Of a stretch of DNA of 64,000 nucleotides, positions 15,211 to 23,628 are shown piece by piece; position 1 is the first letter of the stretch; each line of letters opens with the position of its first letter. This stretch comes from Streptomyces fulvoviolaceus (GTDB lineage Bacteria; Actinomycetota; Actinomycetes; Streptomycetales; Streptomycetaceae), in contig NZ_JOEY01000024.1 in the NCBI RefSeq assembly GCF_000718165.1, forward strand, positions 186,001-250,000, given 5' to 3'. A program made the translations under genes and the position numbers. Below the pieces are notes generated by a model. The model saw only the letters and a list, made by a program, of their open reading frames with translations. It was not told the origin of the DNA and made no database searches.

Positions 15211-15224
15211 GGGGACGTACCACC

Positions 15225-16181
15225 ATGACGCTCGTCAAGGAAGCGCCCGCGCGCCCGGCGAAGAAGCGGCCCGCCGCTCCTGCAGCCGGGCGGCGCGGGC
15301 GGCGCCGCGAGAACCTCGCCGGCTATCTCTTCATGTCGCCGTGGATCGCGGGATTCCTGCTGCTCACGGCGGGGCCGATGATCGCGTCGCTGTACTACGC
15401 GTTCACCAGCTACAACCTGTTCACGCCGCCCCAGTGGGTGGGGCTGGACAACTTCACGACGATGTTCCAGGACCCGCGCTGGCAGAAGTCGGTCGAGGTC
15501 ACGCTGAAGTACGTCGTCGTGGCCACACCGCTGAAGCTGCTCCTCGCGCTCGGGGTGGCGCTGCTGCTCGCGCAGAAGCGGCGCGGACAGGCCCTGTACC
15601 GGGCCGCGTTCTACATGCCGTCCCTCATCGGTGCCAGTGTCTCCGTGGGCTTCGTGTGGCGGGCACTGTTCTCCGACGACGCCGTCGTGGACCGTACGCA
15701 GAAGATCTTCGGGGTCGACGTCGGCGGCTGGATCGGCAATCCGGACTATGTCCTGTACTCCCTGGTGGCTCTGAGCATCTGGCAGTTCGGTGCGCCGATG
15801 GTCATCTTCCTGGCCGGCCTCAAGCAGGTCCCACAGGAGTTGTACGAGGCCGCCGAGGTGGACGGGGCCGGTCCCTTCCGGCGGTTCTGGAACATCACGT
15901 TGCCGATGATCTCCCCGGTGCTCTTCTTCAACGTGCTGCTGGAGTCCATCCACGCGTTCCAGGTGTTCGGCTCCGCCTACGTCGTCTCCGACACCCGGTG
16001 CGGGCCCGCCGACGCCACGCTCGTCTACACCTGTTACCTCTACCAGAAGGGCTTCAAGGAGGCCCAGATGGGCTTCGCCTCCGCGATGGCCTGGACGCTG
16101 GTGATCGCGGTGGCGCTCGTCACGGCGGTCCTGTTCTGGTCGCAGAAGAAGTGGGTGCACTACGAGGAGGCAGCCAAGTGA
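15225..16181 (+). CDS. Sugar ABC transporter permease (YesP/MalF type)
   Basis: 318 residues beginning 14 nt after the binding-protein gene. A basic N-terminus of about 30 residues precedes six predicted helices. The cytoplasmic coupling loop ELYEAAEVDGAGPFRRFWNI has the EAA...G motif that docks on the ATPase. The late YLYQKGFKEAQMGFASAMAW segment is typical of sugar permeases. It forms one half of the membrane channel with the next gene. Confidence 0.92.
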   Translation: MTLVKEAPARPAKKRPAAPAAGRRGRRRENLAGYLFMSPWIAGFLLLTAGPMIASLYYAFTSYNLFTPPQWVGLDNFTTMFQDPRWQKSVEVTLKYVVVATPLKLLLALGVALLLAQKRRGQALYRAAFYMPSLIGASVSVGFVWRALFSDDAVVDRTQKIFGVDVGGWIGNPDYVLYSLVALSIWQFGAPMVIFLAGLKQVPQELYEAAEVDGAGPFRRFWNITLPMISPVLFFNVLLESIHAFQVFGSAYVVSDTRCGPADATLVYTCYLYQKGFKEAQMGFASAMAWTLVIAVALVTAVLFWSQKKWVHYEEAAK

Positions 16182-17053
16182 CCAGTGTCACCAGCCCTGT
16201 TGTGCACGCCACGAACGAGCGGCGGCGCATCGGCTCCCTCGCCTGGCACGTGGGCGCGCTCCTCGTGCTCGCGGTCGTCCTCTACCCGGTGATCTGGGTG
16301 CTCGGCGCCTCGTTCAAGCCGAGCAAGGACATCATCGCCAGCCTCGACCTGCTGCCCACCAAGCCGGTCTGGGCGAACTTCTCCGGGCTCGCCGACGGCA
16401 TCTCCGGCATCTCCATCACCAGCTTCTTCACCAACTCGCTGATGTACGCGGGCCTGGCCGTGGTCGGTGTGGTGCTCTCCAGCTCGCTGACCGCGTACGC
16501 CTTCGCCAAGATCCGGTTCGCCGGGCGGAACCTGCTGTTCACGCTGATGATCGGTACGCTGCTGCTGCCGTATCACGTACTGCTCATCCCGCAGTACGTG
16601 ATGTTCCGCAAGCTCGAGTTCATCGACACACTGGTGCCGCTCGTCGCGGGCAAGTTCCTGGCCACGGAGGCGTTCTTCGTCTTCCTGATGGTGCAGTTCA
16701 TGCGCGGCCTGCCGCGCGAGCTGGACGAGGCCGCCAAGCTCGACGGCTGCGGGCACCTGAGGACCTACTGGTCCATCGTGCTGCCGCTGAGCCGGCCCGC
16801 CCTCATCACCAGCGCCATCTTCACCTTCATCAACGCGTGGAACGACTTCATGGGGCCGTTGATCTACCTCAACACCCCCTCCAAATACACCGTTTCGCTC
16901 GGCCTGATGATGTTCCGCGACCAGGAGGGCATCTCCAACTACGGCAGCATGATCGCGATGTCGCTGGTGGCGCTGGTGCCCGTCATCGCCTTCTTCATGG
17001 CCTTCCAGCGCCACCTGATCGACGGTATGGCGACGTCGGGTCTGAAGGGCTGA
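16178..17053 (+). CDS. Carbohydrate ABC transporter permease (YesQ/MalG type)
   Basis: 291 residues; GTG 16178 overlaps the previous stop by four bases. Six helices; coupling loop ELDEAAKLDGCGHLRTYWSI near residue 185; C-terminal FQRHLIDGMATSGLKG as in MalG-type subunits. The open frame extends far upstream, but that part is out of register with the family and overlaps two genes, so the overlap start is right. Confidence 0.93.
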   Translation: MTSVTSPVVHATNERRRIGSLAWHVGALLVLAVVLYPVIWVLGASFKPSKDIIASLDLLPTKPVWANFSGLADGISGISITSFFTNSLMYAGLAVVGVVLSSSLTAYAFAKIRFAGRNLLFTLMIGTLLLPYHVLLIPQYVMFRKLEFIDTLVPLVAGKFLATEAFFVFLMVQFMRGLPRELDEAAKLDGCGHLRTYWSIVLPLSRPALITSAIFTFINAWNDFMGPLIYLNTPSKYTVSLGLMMFRDQEGISNYGSMIAMSLVALVPVIAFFMAFQRHLIDGMATSGLKG

Positions 17054-17063
17054 GGTGGTCACC

Positions 17064-17654
17064 ATGGCCCGAGCGCGCGTCAAGCCCCGCAGGGAGTCCG
17101 TGTTCGGCGAGCGCTTCGCGGTCTTCGCGGAGTGCCTGCTCACCGGAGTGTGGATCGCCGTGGCCTGTCTCGGGGTCGTCACCTACCCCGCGGCCTTCGC
17201 CGCCGGCGCACGGCATCTGCGGCGTCGTACGGCCCATGAGGTCGGCGGCTGGCGGGAGTTCGTCGCGGACTTCCGGGCGGCCGTGCGCGGCGGGTGGGCC
17301 GTCGGGCTCGCCGGCTGGGCGGCGGCCGCCGCGGTCTGGGTGGACGTCCTGGCCGCGCGGGCCGGGCTTCCCGGCGGGCCGTTCGTCGGGGCCGTCGGTC
17401 TGTTCGCGCTGATCGGGCTGGCCGTGGCCCTGCTGCGGGCGGCGGCCGTCTGGACGCCGGGTGCCGCCTGGCGGGCGTTGCTCGCCGACGCCGGGCGGCG
17501 GACCGTGCGCGATCCCGCCGGGTCCTTCCTCGTCGTCTGCGGGCTGGCCGTCGTGGCCCTGTCCGCAGGGTTCCTTCCGCCGCTCGCGGTCCCCGTCCTC
17601 GGGGCCGTCGCGGCGGCGGCCGTCGCAGTGGAGGAGCGGTACCGGCACCGCTGA
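17064..17654 (+). CDS. YesL/DUF624-like membrane protein
   Basis: 196 residues from ATG 17064; GAGGTGG (17052-17058) is the ribosome site. Four hydrophobic segments. The first (FAVFAECLLTGVWIAVACLGVVTYPAAFAAG) has the DUF624 layout of an aromatic/Leu-rich helix ending in a Val-Val-Thr-x-Pro-Ala turn. In Bacillus subtilis, YesL belongs to the rhamnogalacturonan operon beside YesOPQ, and the family often accompanies oligosaccharide ABC transporters. It is 10 nt downstream of the permease and upstream of the lyase. Assignment is by pattern and context; mechanism unknown. Confidence 0.75.
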   Translation: MARARVKPRRESVFGERFAVFAECLLTGVWIAVACLGVVTYPAAFAAGARHLRRRTAHEVGGWREFVADFRAAVRGGWAVGLAGWAAAAAVWVDVLAARAGLPGGPFVGAVGLFALIGLAVALLRAAAVWTPGAAWRALLADAGRRTVRDPAGSFLVVCGLAVVALSAGFLPPLAVPVLGAVAAAAVAVEERYRHR

Positions 17655-17757
17655 CGGGCGGTGCCCTCACACAAGGTCGGCGCCTCGGCGTCGCACCTCT
17701 CTCTGTCATGCCCCTGACCACCCCTGCATCCGCACGGAAAGGAAAGGCTGGTCTCTC

Positions 17758-20493
17758 ATGTCTCCCATCCCTCGCAGGTCCATCCTCAAGGCAGCCGCCG
17801 TAGCCGGAGCCGCCGCGCAGTTCAGCTGGGCGCTAGGAGCCAAGGACGCGCAGGCTGCGCCCAGAGCCGCCGAGGCCGACGCCGATCCCGTGACCCTGGA
17901 CTGGCTGGAGGACGGCGGCCAGGGTGCCGCACCCGGCTCCACTCTCGGTGTGCCCTGGCCCAAGGGCACCTACCAGGAGGACCAGGTCTTCGCGCTGACG
18001 GACGCCGACGGCAAGTCCGTGCCGGTGCAGTCCTGGCCGATCGCCTACTGGCCCGACGGCTCCCTCAAGTGGACGGCCCACGCGGTGAGTTCGGGCTCCG
18101 GCAAGCTCACCCTCGCCGCGGGCGAGGCCGCCGTACCGGACAAGAAGGTCACCGTCGACAAGAGCGGCGGCACCATCGACGTCTCGACCGGGGTCATCAC
18201 GGCGAAGATCGGCAAGTCGGGTGCGACCCTCATCAAGTCGGTGACCCGCGGCTCCACCGAGATCGCCAAGAACGGGCGGCTCGTGCTCATCCGCCAGCCG
18301 GAGATCGAGGACGAGGACCAGGGCACGGTCAAGACCGAGCGCTTCGAGGGCGCCATCTCCGAGGTCACCGTCGAGCAGGAGGGCCCGGTCCGCGCGGTCG
18401 TCCGCATCGACGGCAAGCACCGCAAGGGCAGCCGGAGTTGGCTGCCGTTCTCCATCCGCCTCTACTTCTACGCGGGCGCCGACTCCTTCCGCATGGTGCA
18501 CACCATCACCTACGACGGCACACAGGAGCCGGGCAAGGCCAGCGGTGACTTCATCCGCGGGCTCGGCGTCCGCTTCACCGTGCCGATGCGGGACCAGTCG
18601 TACGACCGCCACATCCGCATCGGCGGCGAGGGCACCGGTCTGCTGCGGGAGGCCGTCAAGGGCATCACCGGGCTGCGCCGCGACCCCGGCGCGGCCGTGC
18701 AGGCGGCCCAGTACGCGGGCGAGAAGCTGCCCGACCCGTCCACCTGGGACCAGCGGGTCACGACGCGGCTGCAGTACATCCCCGAGTGGGGCGACTACAC
18801 GCTCTCCCAGCTCTCGGCCGACGGCTTCACCCTGCGCAAGCGCACGAAGAAGGGCTATGGCTGGATCGGCGCCGGCGGCGGCAGGCGGGCCTCCGGGTTC
18901 GGTTACGTCGGTGGCGTGAGCGGCGGATTCTCCTTCGGCCTGCGGGACTTCTGGGAGAAGCACCCCTCCCAGCTCGACATCCGCGACGCCCACACCGACG
19001 AGGCCGAGGTCACCCTCTGGCTCTGGTCGCCCGAGGCGCAGCCGATGGACCTGCGCTTCTACCACGACGGCATGGGCCAGGACACCTACGCCGAGCAGCT
19101 CGAAGGCCTCAACATCACCTACGAGGACTACGAGCCGGAGTTCGGCACCCCGTACGGCATCGCCCGCACCTCCGAACTCCTCTTCTGGGCCAACGAGTCG
19201 ACGCCGTCGGCAGACGCCCTGGCTCAACAGGTCGAGGCGGTACGGGTGTTGCCGCAGCTAGCCGCCCCGCCCAAGCAGCTCATCAAGGCCGGGGTCTTCG
19301 GGCCGGGCCTCTACGCCGAGCCCGACCGTTCCACCGATGCCAAGGCGAAGATCGAGGACCACCTCGACTTCCTCTTCACCTACTACAAGGACCAGGTGGA
19401 GCAACGCCGTTGGTACGGCTTCTGGGACTACGGCGACATCATGCACACCTATGACACGGTGCGGCACCAGTGGCGGTACGACATCGGCGGGTACGCCTGG
19501 GACAACTCCGAGCTCTCGCCGGACCTCTGGCTGTGGTTCGCGTATCTGAGAAGCGGCCGCGCGGACATCTTCCGGTTCGCCGAGGCGATGACCCGGCACA
19601 CCGGCGAGGTCGACGTCTATCACCTGGGGGAGTGGGCCGGCCTCGGCACGCGCCACGGCGTTCAGCACTACGCCGACAGCGCCAAGCAGCAGCGCATCGC
19701 CAACACGACGTATCGCCGCTACTACTACTTCCTCACCGCCGACGAACGGGTCGGCGACCTCATGCACGCCAACGTCGACTCCGACGAGACCTTCCTCGTC
19801 CTCGACCCGATCCGCAAGATCCGCACCGAGCCGTACACGCCGGACCGGCACGCCCTGTCGATCGGGTTCGGCACGGACTGGAGCGGGCTGGTGTCGGCCT
19901 GGCTGACGGAGTGGGAGCGCAAGGGCCCGAAGTGGGAGAAGGCCAAGGCGCGGGTGCTGTCGACGATGGAGACCATCGCCGCCCAGCCCAACGGCTTCGT
20001 GCAGGGGAGTGGCCTGTACGACCTCGACACGGGCAAGTTCGCGGTCGCTTCGGCGCCGGTCGTCGGGGTTTCGCACCTGTCTGCGGTCTTCGGGCTCAAC
20101 GAGCTGTGTGCTGAGTTGATCGACCTCGTCGACATTCCCGCGTTCAACGAGGCGTACTTCGACTACTGCCGGTACTTCAACGCGACCAAGGCCGAGCAGG
20201 CGGCGCGCTACGGCTCCAACTTCGGCACGTTGCTGCTGTTCCAGGGGCACTCGCGGCTCGATGCGTATGCGGCTGTGCAGAACGGGGACGCGAAGTTGGC
20301 CACGCGGGCGTGGGAGAAGTTCTACAACTCCGATGGGTACAAGGAGTCGGCGCCCTGGAAGACGGAGGAGTTGAGCGGGCCGGTGGCGTTGGTGGCGGGT
20401 AGTGAGGCCGCTTGGGTGTCCACGAACGACACCGCGCTGTACGGGCTTGCCGCCATTGAGAACCTGGCGCTGCTGGGGGACAAGATGCCGTAG
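17758..20493 (+). CDS. Tat-exported YetA/PcRGLX-type putative exo-rhamnogalacturonan lyase
   Basis: 911 residues from ATG 17758. A Tat signal (IPRRSILKAAAVAGAAA, cleavage after AQA near residue 33) indicates secretion. The N-terminal domain is a beta-rich RIFT-barrel-like module (VTLDWLEDGG...GVPWPKGTYQEDQVFAL...VPVQSWPIAYWPDGSLKW); a second beta domain follows, then an alpha/alpha-toroid-like C-terminal half rich in Trp and Tyr (WYGFWDYGDIMHTYD, YAWDNSELSPDLWLW, HTGEVDVYHLGEW). This layout fits the PcRGLX/YetA family, whose founding fungal member is a PL26 exo-rhamnogalacturonan lyase. The operon context supports pectin use. Activity is inferred; catalytic residues were not verified. Confidence 0.78.
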   Translation: MSPIPRRSILKAAAVAGAAAQFSWALGAKDAQAAPRAAEADADPVTLDWLEDGGQGAAPGSTLGVPWPKGTYQEDQVFALTDADGKSVPVQSWPIAYWPDGSLKWTAHAVSSGSGKLTLAAGEAAVPDKKVTVDKSGGTIDVSTGVITAKIGKSGATLIKSVTRGSTEIAKNGRLVLIRQPEIEDEDQGTVKTERFEGAISEVTVEQEGPVRAVVRIDGKHRKGSRSWLPFSIRLYFYAGADSFRMVHTITYDGTQEPGKASGDFIRGLGVRFTVPMRDQSYDRHIRIGGEGTGLLREAVKGITGLRRDPGAAVQAAQYAGEKLPDPSTWDQRVTTRLQYIPEWGDYTLSQLSADGFTLRKRTKKGYGWIGAGGGRRASGFGYVGGVSGGFSFGLRDFWEKHPSQLDIRDAHTDEAEVTLWLWSPEAQPMDLRFYHDGMGQDTYAEQLEGLNITYEDYEPEFGTPYGIARTSELLFWANESTPSADALAQQVEAVRVLPQLAAPPKQLIKAGVFGPGLYAEPDRSTDAKAKIEDHLDFLFTYYKDQVEQRRWYGFWDYGDIMHTYDTVRHQWRYDIGGYAWDNSELSPDLWLWFAYLRSGRADIFRFAEAMTRHTGEVDVYHLGEWAGLGTRHGVQHYADSAKQQRIANTTYRRYYYFLTADERVGDLMHANVDSDETFLVLDPIRKIRTEPYTPDRHALSIGFGTDWSGLVSAWLTEWERKGPKWEKAKARVLSTMETIAAQPNGFVQGSGLYDLDTGKFAVASAPVVGVSHLSAVFGLNELCAELIDLVDIPAFNEAYFDYCRYFNATKAEQAARYGSNFGTLLLFQGHSRLDAYAAVQNGDAKLATRAWEKFYNSDGYKESAPWKTEELSGPVALVAGSEAAWVSTNDTALYGLAAIENLALLGDKMP

Positions 20494-20501
20494 CGGCCGG
20501 T

Positions 20502-20542
20502 GGGGAACTGCGGGTCCGTTGTGGCTGGTCGCGCAGTTCCCC
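20502..20542. terminator. Palindromic intergenic element between convergent genes
   Basis: GGGGAACTGCG (20502-20512) pairs exactly with CGCAGTTCCCC (20532-20542) across a 19-nt loop. It occupies most of the 60 nt between two converging stop codons, so it probably terminates both. The type resembles a palindrome I know to recur in Streptomyces intergenic regions. Confidence 0.6.
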
Positions 20543-20553
20543 GCGCCCCTGGG

Positions 20554-22920
20554 TCAGTCCATCTTGCCCAGGATTCCTCGCACCCTTCTTATGTCCCTGA
20601 TGCGTTGCTCGTACGTCGCTCCTAGTGCGAGCAGCAGGAGGCCGGCCAGGGCAGGCGGCACCCAGCGGGGCAGCGCGTCTGTCACCTGGGCGATGTACGG
20701 GGCGAGTTCGTGCAGCGCGTCCAGGGTCAGCACGGAGCCGCCCAGCAGAAGCGGGGCCTGGAGGTTGTATCCGCCGCCCAGCAGCGTGAGCGACAGCGCG
20801 GCCAGGCCGAGCAGCAGCGGGCGCGTCCAGTGCGGGTCGCCCCAGGCCGCGAGGAGGCTCGGCAGGAGGGTGGCGGCGAGGCCGGGGGCGTACGCCGTCC
20901 AGGACGAGGTCTGCGGGTCGCGGCGCCTGCGCAGGTGGCCGACGATCAGCGCCGGGACGGTCACCGGGAGGGTATACGCCTCGGGGGTGCCGACGTCCCA
21001 GGCCGCCAGGCGCACCCAGGTGGCCAGGACGAACAGGGCCGCGGCCGCGTAGCCGACGGGGCGGCGGTCCGGGCGGATAGCCGTGCCCGCGGTGATCACG
21101 CCGCACAGGGCCAGGACCAGGGCGAGCAGGGGCAGGTCGGTGGCGGCGAGTCCGACGGCGAGCAGGCCTGCGGCGGCTCCGGTCGCCTCGATGGGCACGG
21201 TGGCCCGGGAATCCGCTCGGGGTGCGATCAGGGCCGCGGCCACGGGGACCGCAAGGACGAGCAGAGCGGTGTGCGAGGGCTGCCAGTCCACGGCGGCACC
21301 GACCGCACAGGCCAGTGCGGCGGCGTACACGAGCGCGGTCGGGGCCGTGAAGGGCGCGAGCCGCGACTGCCACGAGGCCACCGCGAACAGCGCGACCAGA
21401 GTGGAGAGCACGGTGAGAGTCGCGGTCTGCGAGGCCAGGGAGAGGAACGCGAGGCTCACGGAGGTGGCGGGCGCCAGGATGAGCGCCGTGAGACGAGTGC
21501 CTTCGTGCGTGGACTGCCGTAGGAATGCCGCTGCCGCGATGACTCCGGCTGTTGTGGCTCCCTGGATCAACAGGCCTACGGGGTAGGGGAGTTCCAGCAC
21601 CGCCGGAAGCGTGAATACCGTCGCCCAGGTGAGGCCCAGCGCGCCGGTCAGAGCTCGCGGACGCCAGACCTCGCCCCACACCACCAGGACGAGTACGGCC
21701 GCGACGGCCGCCAGGACGACCGGGACCGCCGCCGCGTGCGGGGGCCAGGGCGCGTCGACCGTCAGCGCGGCGCGGGCGTCCGGCGGCGTGCCGGTCCAGG
21801 CCCGCGCGGCCCAGCCGACCGGCGCCAGCGCCACCACGCCGACGACGGGCAGCGCCCACAGCACGGCCAGCGCCTGTACGACCCCGGAGGCCCAGGCCGC
21901 CCCACGCCGTACCGCCTCCGGCAGCCGCTCGACCCGGATCGTCGCCAACAGGGCCATTCCGCACACCAGATGGGCCGGAACCGTCCACAGCTCCGGCAGC
22001 ACGGAGCGCGCCATGCCGCCGAGCGCGGTGACCGTGAGCAGGCCGGAGGCGAGCGAGAGGCCGAGGGCGTGCTTCTCGCCCGCCCCCAGCCATGCGGCGC
22101 CCAGCGCGATCGCCGCGGCAAGGAGGAGGAGCGCCGCCGCACGGGCGGCGGCGCTCGGACCGGAGGCCGTCCAGGACAGCCAGCCGGCCGCCAGTACGCC
22201 CGAGGAGCCAAGTCCGTACGCGCCGACGACGGCGACGACGCGTACGGACTTGGCGGTCACCCGGAGCGCCACAGCTGTGTCGAACGCGGCCGTCGCGAGA
22301 AGCGCGGCCGTGATGCCGTAGGAACCTGTGTCGGTTTCGATCGCCCAGAAGAACAGCGGGAGTTGGGCCGCGACCAGCGCGGAGGGGAGCGGGAGCCGCA
22401 GCTCGGCCGTGCGCGGCAGCAGGCCGTACGCCGTCCAGAGCACCGCCAGCAGCGCCGACGCGCTCGCCGTGTATCCGGCACCGCCCGCCCCCGGGAAGGC
22501 GACCCGGTACAGCGCGTACGCGTCCAGCACCGTCAGCGCCAGCCCCAGGCCCGCCACCGACTCGGCCGTCGAACGCAGTCCGCGCTTCAGCAGGAGCATC
22601 GGCGTGCCGAGCGCGGCGACCGTGACCGCGCCGAGCACCAGGGCCCGCCCGGCGATCCCCAGGTGCCCCCAGCTGACCAGCGTGAACACCATCGCCGCGA
22701 TGGTCAGCAGGACGCCGCCCAGCAGCAGGAGAAGGTTCTGTACGCCGGGCGCGCTCGTCTCCGGGCGAGGCGGGGCGGCGGCCGGGGCCGACTTCGGCGG
22801 CTGCAGCGTGGCGATCAGCCAGGCCCGGCGCGCCAGCAACTGGGCCCGGCGGCGGTCGAGTTGCCACAGCTCGGCGTCGAGGAGTCGCAACTCCTCCGCC
22901 GGGGGCGGAACATGCGTCAT
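20554..22920 (-). CDS. Very large polytopic membrane protein (SCO7613-type)
   Basis: 788 residues from ATG 22920; the frame opens a little further to 22956. The N-terminal 45 residues are soluble and helical (ELRLLDAELWQLDRRRAQLLARRAWLI), possibly coiled coil, followed by a Pro/Ala linker. From about residue 75 to the end it is almost continuous hydrophobic helices, more than 20 by eye, with no transporter signature and no cofactor motif. It resembles the Streptomyces membrane proteins annotated through SCO7613. Function unknown. Confidence 0.75.
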   Translation of the reverse strand: MTHVPPPAEELRLLDAELWQLDRRRAQLLARRAWLIATLQPPKSAPAAAPPRPETSAPGVQNLLLLLGGVLLTIAAMVFTLVSWGHLGIAGRALVLGAVTVAALGTPMLLLKRGLRSTAESVAGLGLALTVLDAYALYRVAFPGAGGAGYTASASALLAVLWTAYGLLPRTAELRLPLPSALVAAQLPLFFWAIETDTGSYGITAALLATAAFDTAVALRVTAKSVRVVAVVGAYGLGSSGVLAAGWLSWTASGPSAAARAAALLLLAAAIALGAAWLGAGEKHALGLSLASGLLTVTALGGMARSVLPELWTVPAHLVCGMALLATIRVERLPEAVRRGAAWASGVVQALAVLWALPVVGVVALAPVGWAARAWTGTPPDARAALTVDAPWPPHAAAVPVVLAAVAAVLVLVVWGEVWRPRALTGALGLTWATVFTLPAVLELPYPVGLLIQGATTAGVIAAAAFLRQSTHEGTRLTALILAPATSVSLAFLSLASQTATLTVLSTLVALFAVASWQSRLAPFTAPTALVYAAALACAVGAAVDWQPSHTALLVLAVPVAAALIAPRADSRATVPIEATGAAAGLLAVGLAATDLPLLALVLALCGVITAGTAIRPDRRPVGYAAAALFVLATWVRLAAWDVGTPEAYTLPVTVPALIVGHLRRRRDPQTSSWTAYAPGLAATLLPSLLAAWGDPHWTRPLLLGLAALSLTLLGGGYNLQAPLLLGGSVLTLDALHELAPYIAQVTDALPRWVPPALAGLLLLALGATYEQRIRDIRRVRGILGKMD

Positions 22921-22963
22921 GTCTTGAAGTGTGGTCTGAGTCACGTCGCACGGCATGAGTGCG

Positions 22964-22985
22964 CGTACTCAGAACGTACTCAGAT
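22964..22985. repeat. Tandem 11-bp direct repeat in a divergent promoter region
   Basis: CGTACTCAGAA (22964-22974) and CGTACTCAGAT (22975-22985) lie between the divergent membrane-protein and SRPBCC genes. They could be a regulator site. Confidence 0.45.
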
Positions 22986-23006
22986 CCGTCCGGGCACACT
23001 CTGTGC

Positions 23007-23453
23007 ATGGACTGGACCCGTTACCGTTTCCGCAGCTCGTGGGCCCTGCACGCGTCGCCCGCCACCGTCTACGACGTGCTGGAACAGGCCGAGGACTACC
23101 CCCGCTGGTGGCCCGCGGTGCGCGAGGTGAACCGCCTCGACGACACCACCGGCGTCATCAGGATCCGCGCCGTCCTGCCGTACGACCTGACCTTCACCGC
23201 GCGCGAGGTGCGGCGCGATCCGGTGGCCGGGGTGCTGGAGATCGCCATGACCGGGGACCTGGAGGGGTGGGCGCGCTGGACGGTCACCGGGGACGGCGCC
23301 GGCTGCCTCGCCCGCTACGACCAGGTGGTCGTCGTGAACAAGCCGCTGCTCAGGCGCTTCGCCGTGCCGGGACGGCCGGTCTTCCGTGCCAATCACTGGC
23401 TGATGATGCGGGCCGGACGGCGGGGCCTGGCCGCGTACTTGGAAGCGGTTTGA
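23007..23453 (+). CDS. SRPBCC (START-like) family protein
   Basis: 148 residues from ATG 23007. The START-like helix-grip pattern is visible: an initial strand (RYRFRSSWALHASPATVYDVLEQAEDYPRWWPAVREV), central beta strands (ITIRAVLP-like, DLTFTAREVRRD) and a long C-terminal helix (RANHWLMMRAGRRGLAAYLEA). Such proteins bind hydrophobic ligands or act as polyketide-cyclase-like helpers; no polyketide genes are near. Translation starts shortly after CACACTCTGTGC with no ribosome site. Confidence 0.82.
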   Translation: MDWTRYRFRSSWALHASPATVYDVLEQAEDYPRWWPAVREVNRLDDTTGVIRIRAVLPYDLTFTAREVRRDPVAGVLEIAMTGDLEGWARWTVTGDGAGCLARYDQVVVVNKPLLRRFAVPGRPVFRANHWLMMRAGRRGLAAYLEAV

Positions 23454-23479
23454 AGGAAACCCGCGGGGACCTGTATTGT
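23450..23479 (+). promoter_or_regulatory. Promoter of tRNA-Val copy 2
   Basis: TTGAAG (23450-23455), 18-nt spacer, TATTGT (23474-23479); 13 nt remain to the tRNA 5' end. The -35 overlaps the SRPBCC stop codon. Confidence 0.5.
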
Positions 23480-23492
23480 TCGGTGCGTTCCC

Positions 23493-23564
23493 GGGCGATT
23501 AGCTCAGTGGGAGAGCACTTCGTTCACACCGAAGGGGTCACTGGTTCGAACCCAGTATCGCCCA
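23493..23564 (+). tRNA. tRNA-Val (CAC), copy 2
   Basis: Same structure as the copy at 13423: acceptor GGGCGAT/ATCGCCC, loop TTCACAC, discriminator A. Position 26 is A and 44 is G here (G and A in copy 1). CCA is not fully encoded (CCG follows). Confidence 0.97.
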
Positions 23565-23573
23565 CCGGGAAAG

Positions 23574-23604
23574 GCCGGTCCGCAGCAGCGGACCGGCTTT
23601 TTTT
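23574..23604 (+). terminator. Canonical intrinsic terminator after tRNA-Val copy 2
   Basis: GCCGGTCCGC (23574-23583), loop AGCA, exact complement 23588-23597, then seven T. This is one of the few true U-tract terminators in the window. Confidence 0.9.
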
Positions 23605-23628
23605 GCGCGCCTGGAGCGCCTGGAGCGA

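Noticed and set aside
14951..16177. Long N-terminal extension of the second sugar permease
   Set aside because: The extra 400 residues are Arg/Pro/Ser-rich and overlap two genes in another frame; the family starts at GTG 16178.
20177..23008. 943-codon plus other long open frames antisense to or overlapping the large membrane protein
   Set aside because: High GC leaves many frames open. This one is Arg/Gly/Pro/Ala-rich without domains and overlaps the hydrophobic 788-residue frame, which has proper third-position GC.
23574..23604. Attachment site of an integrative element at tRNA-Val copy 2
   Set aside because: No integrase, excisionase or partial tRNA 3' repeat is nearby. The only duplicate is the complete tRNA at 13423, reported as a separate finding.
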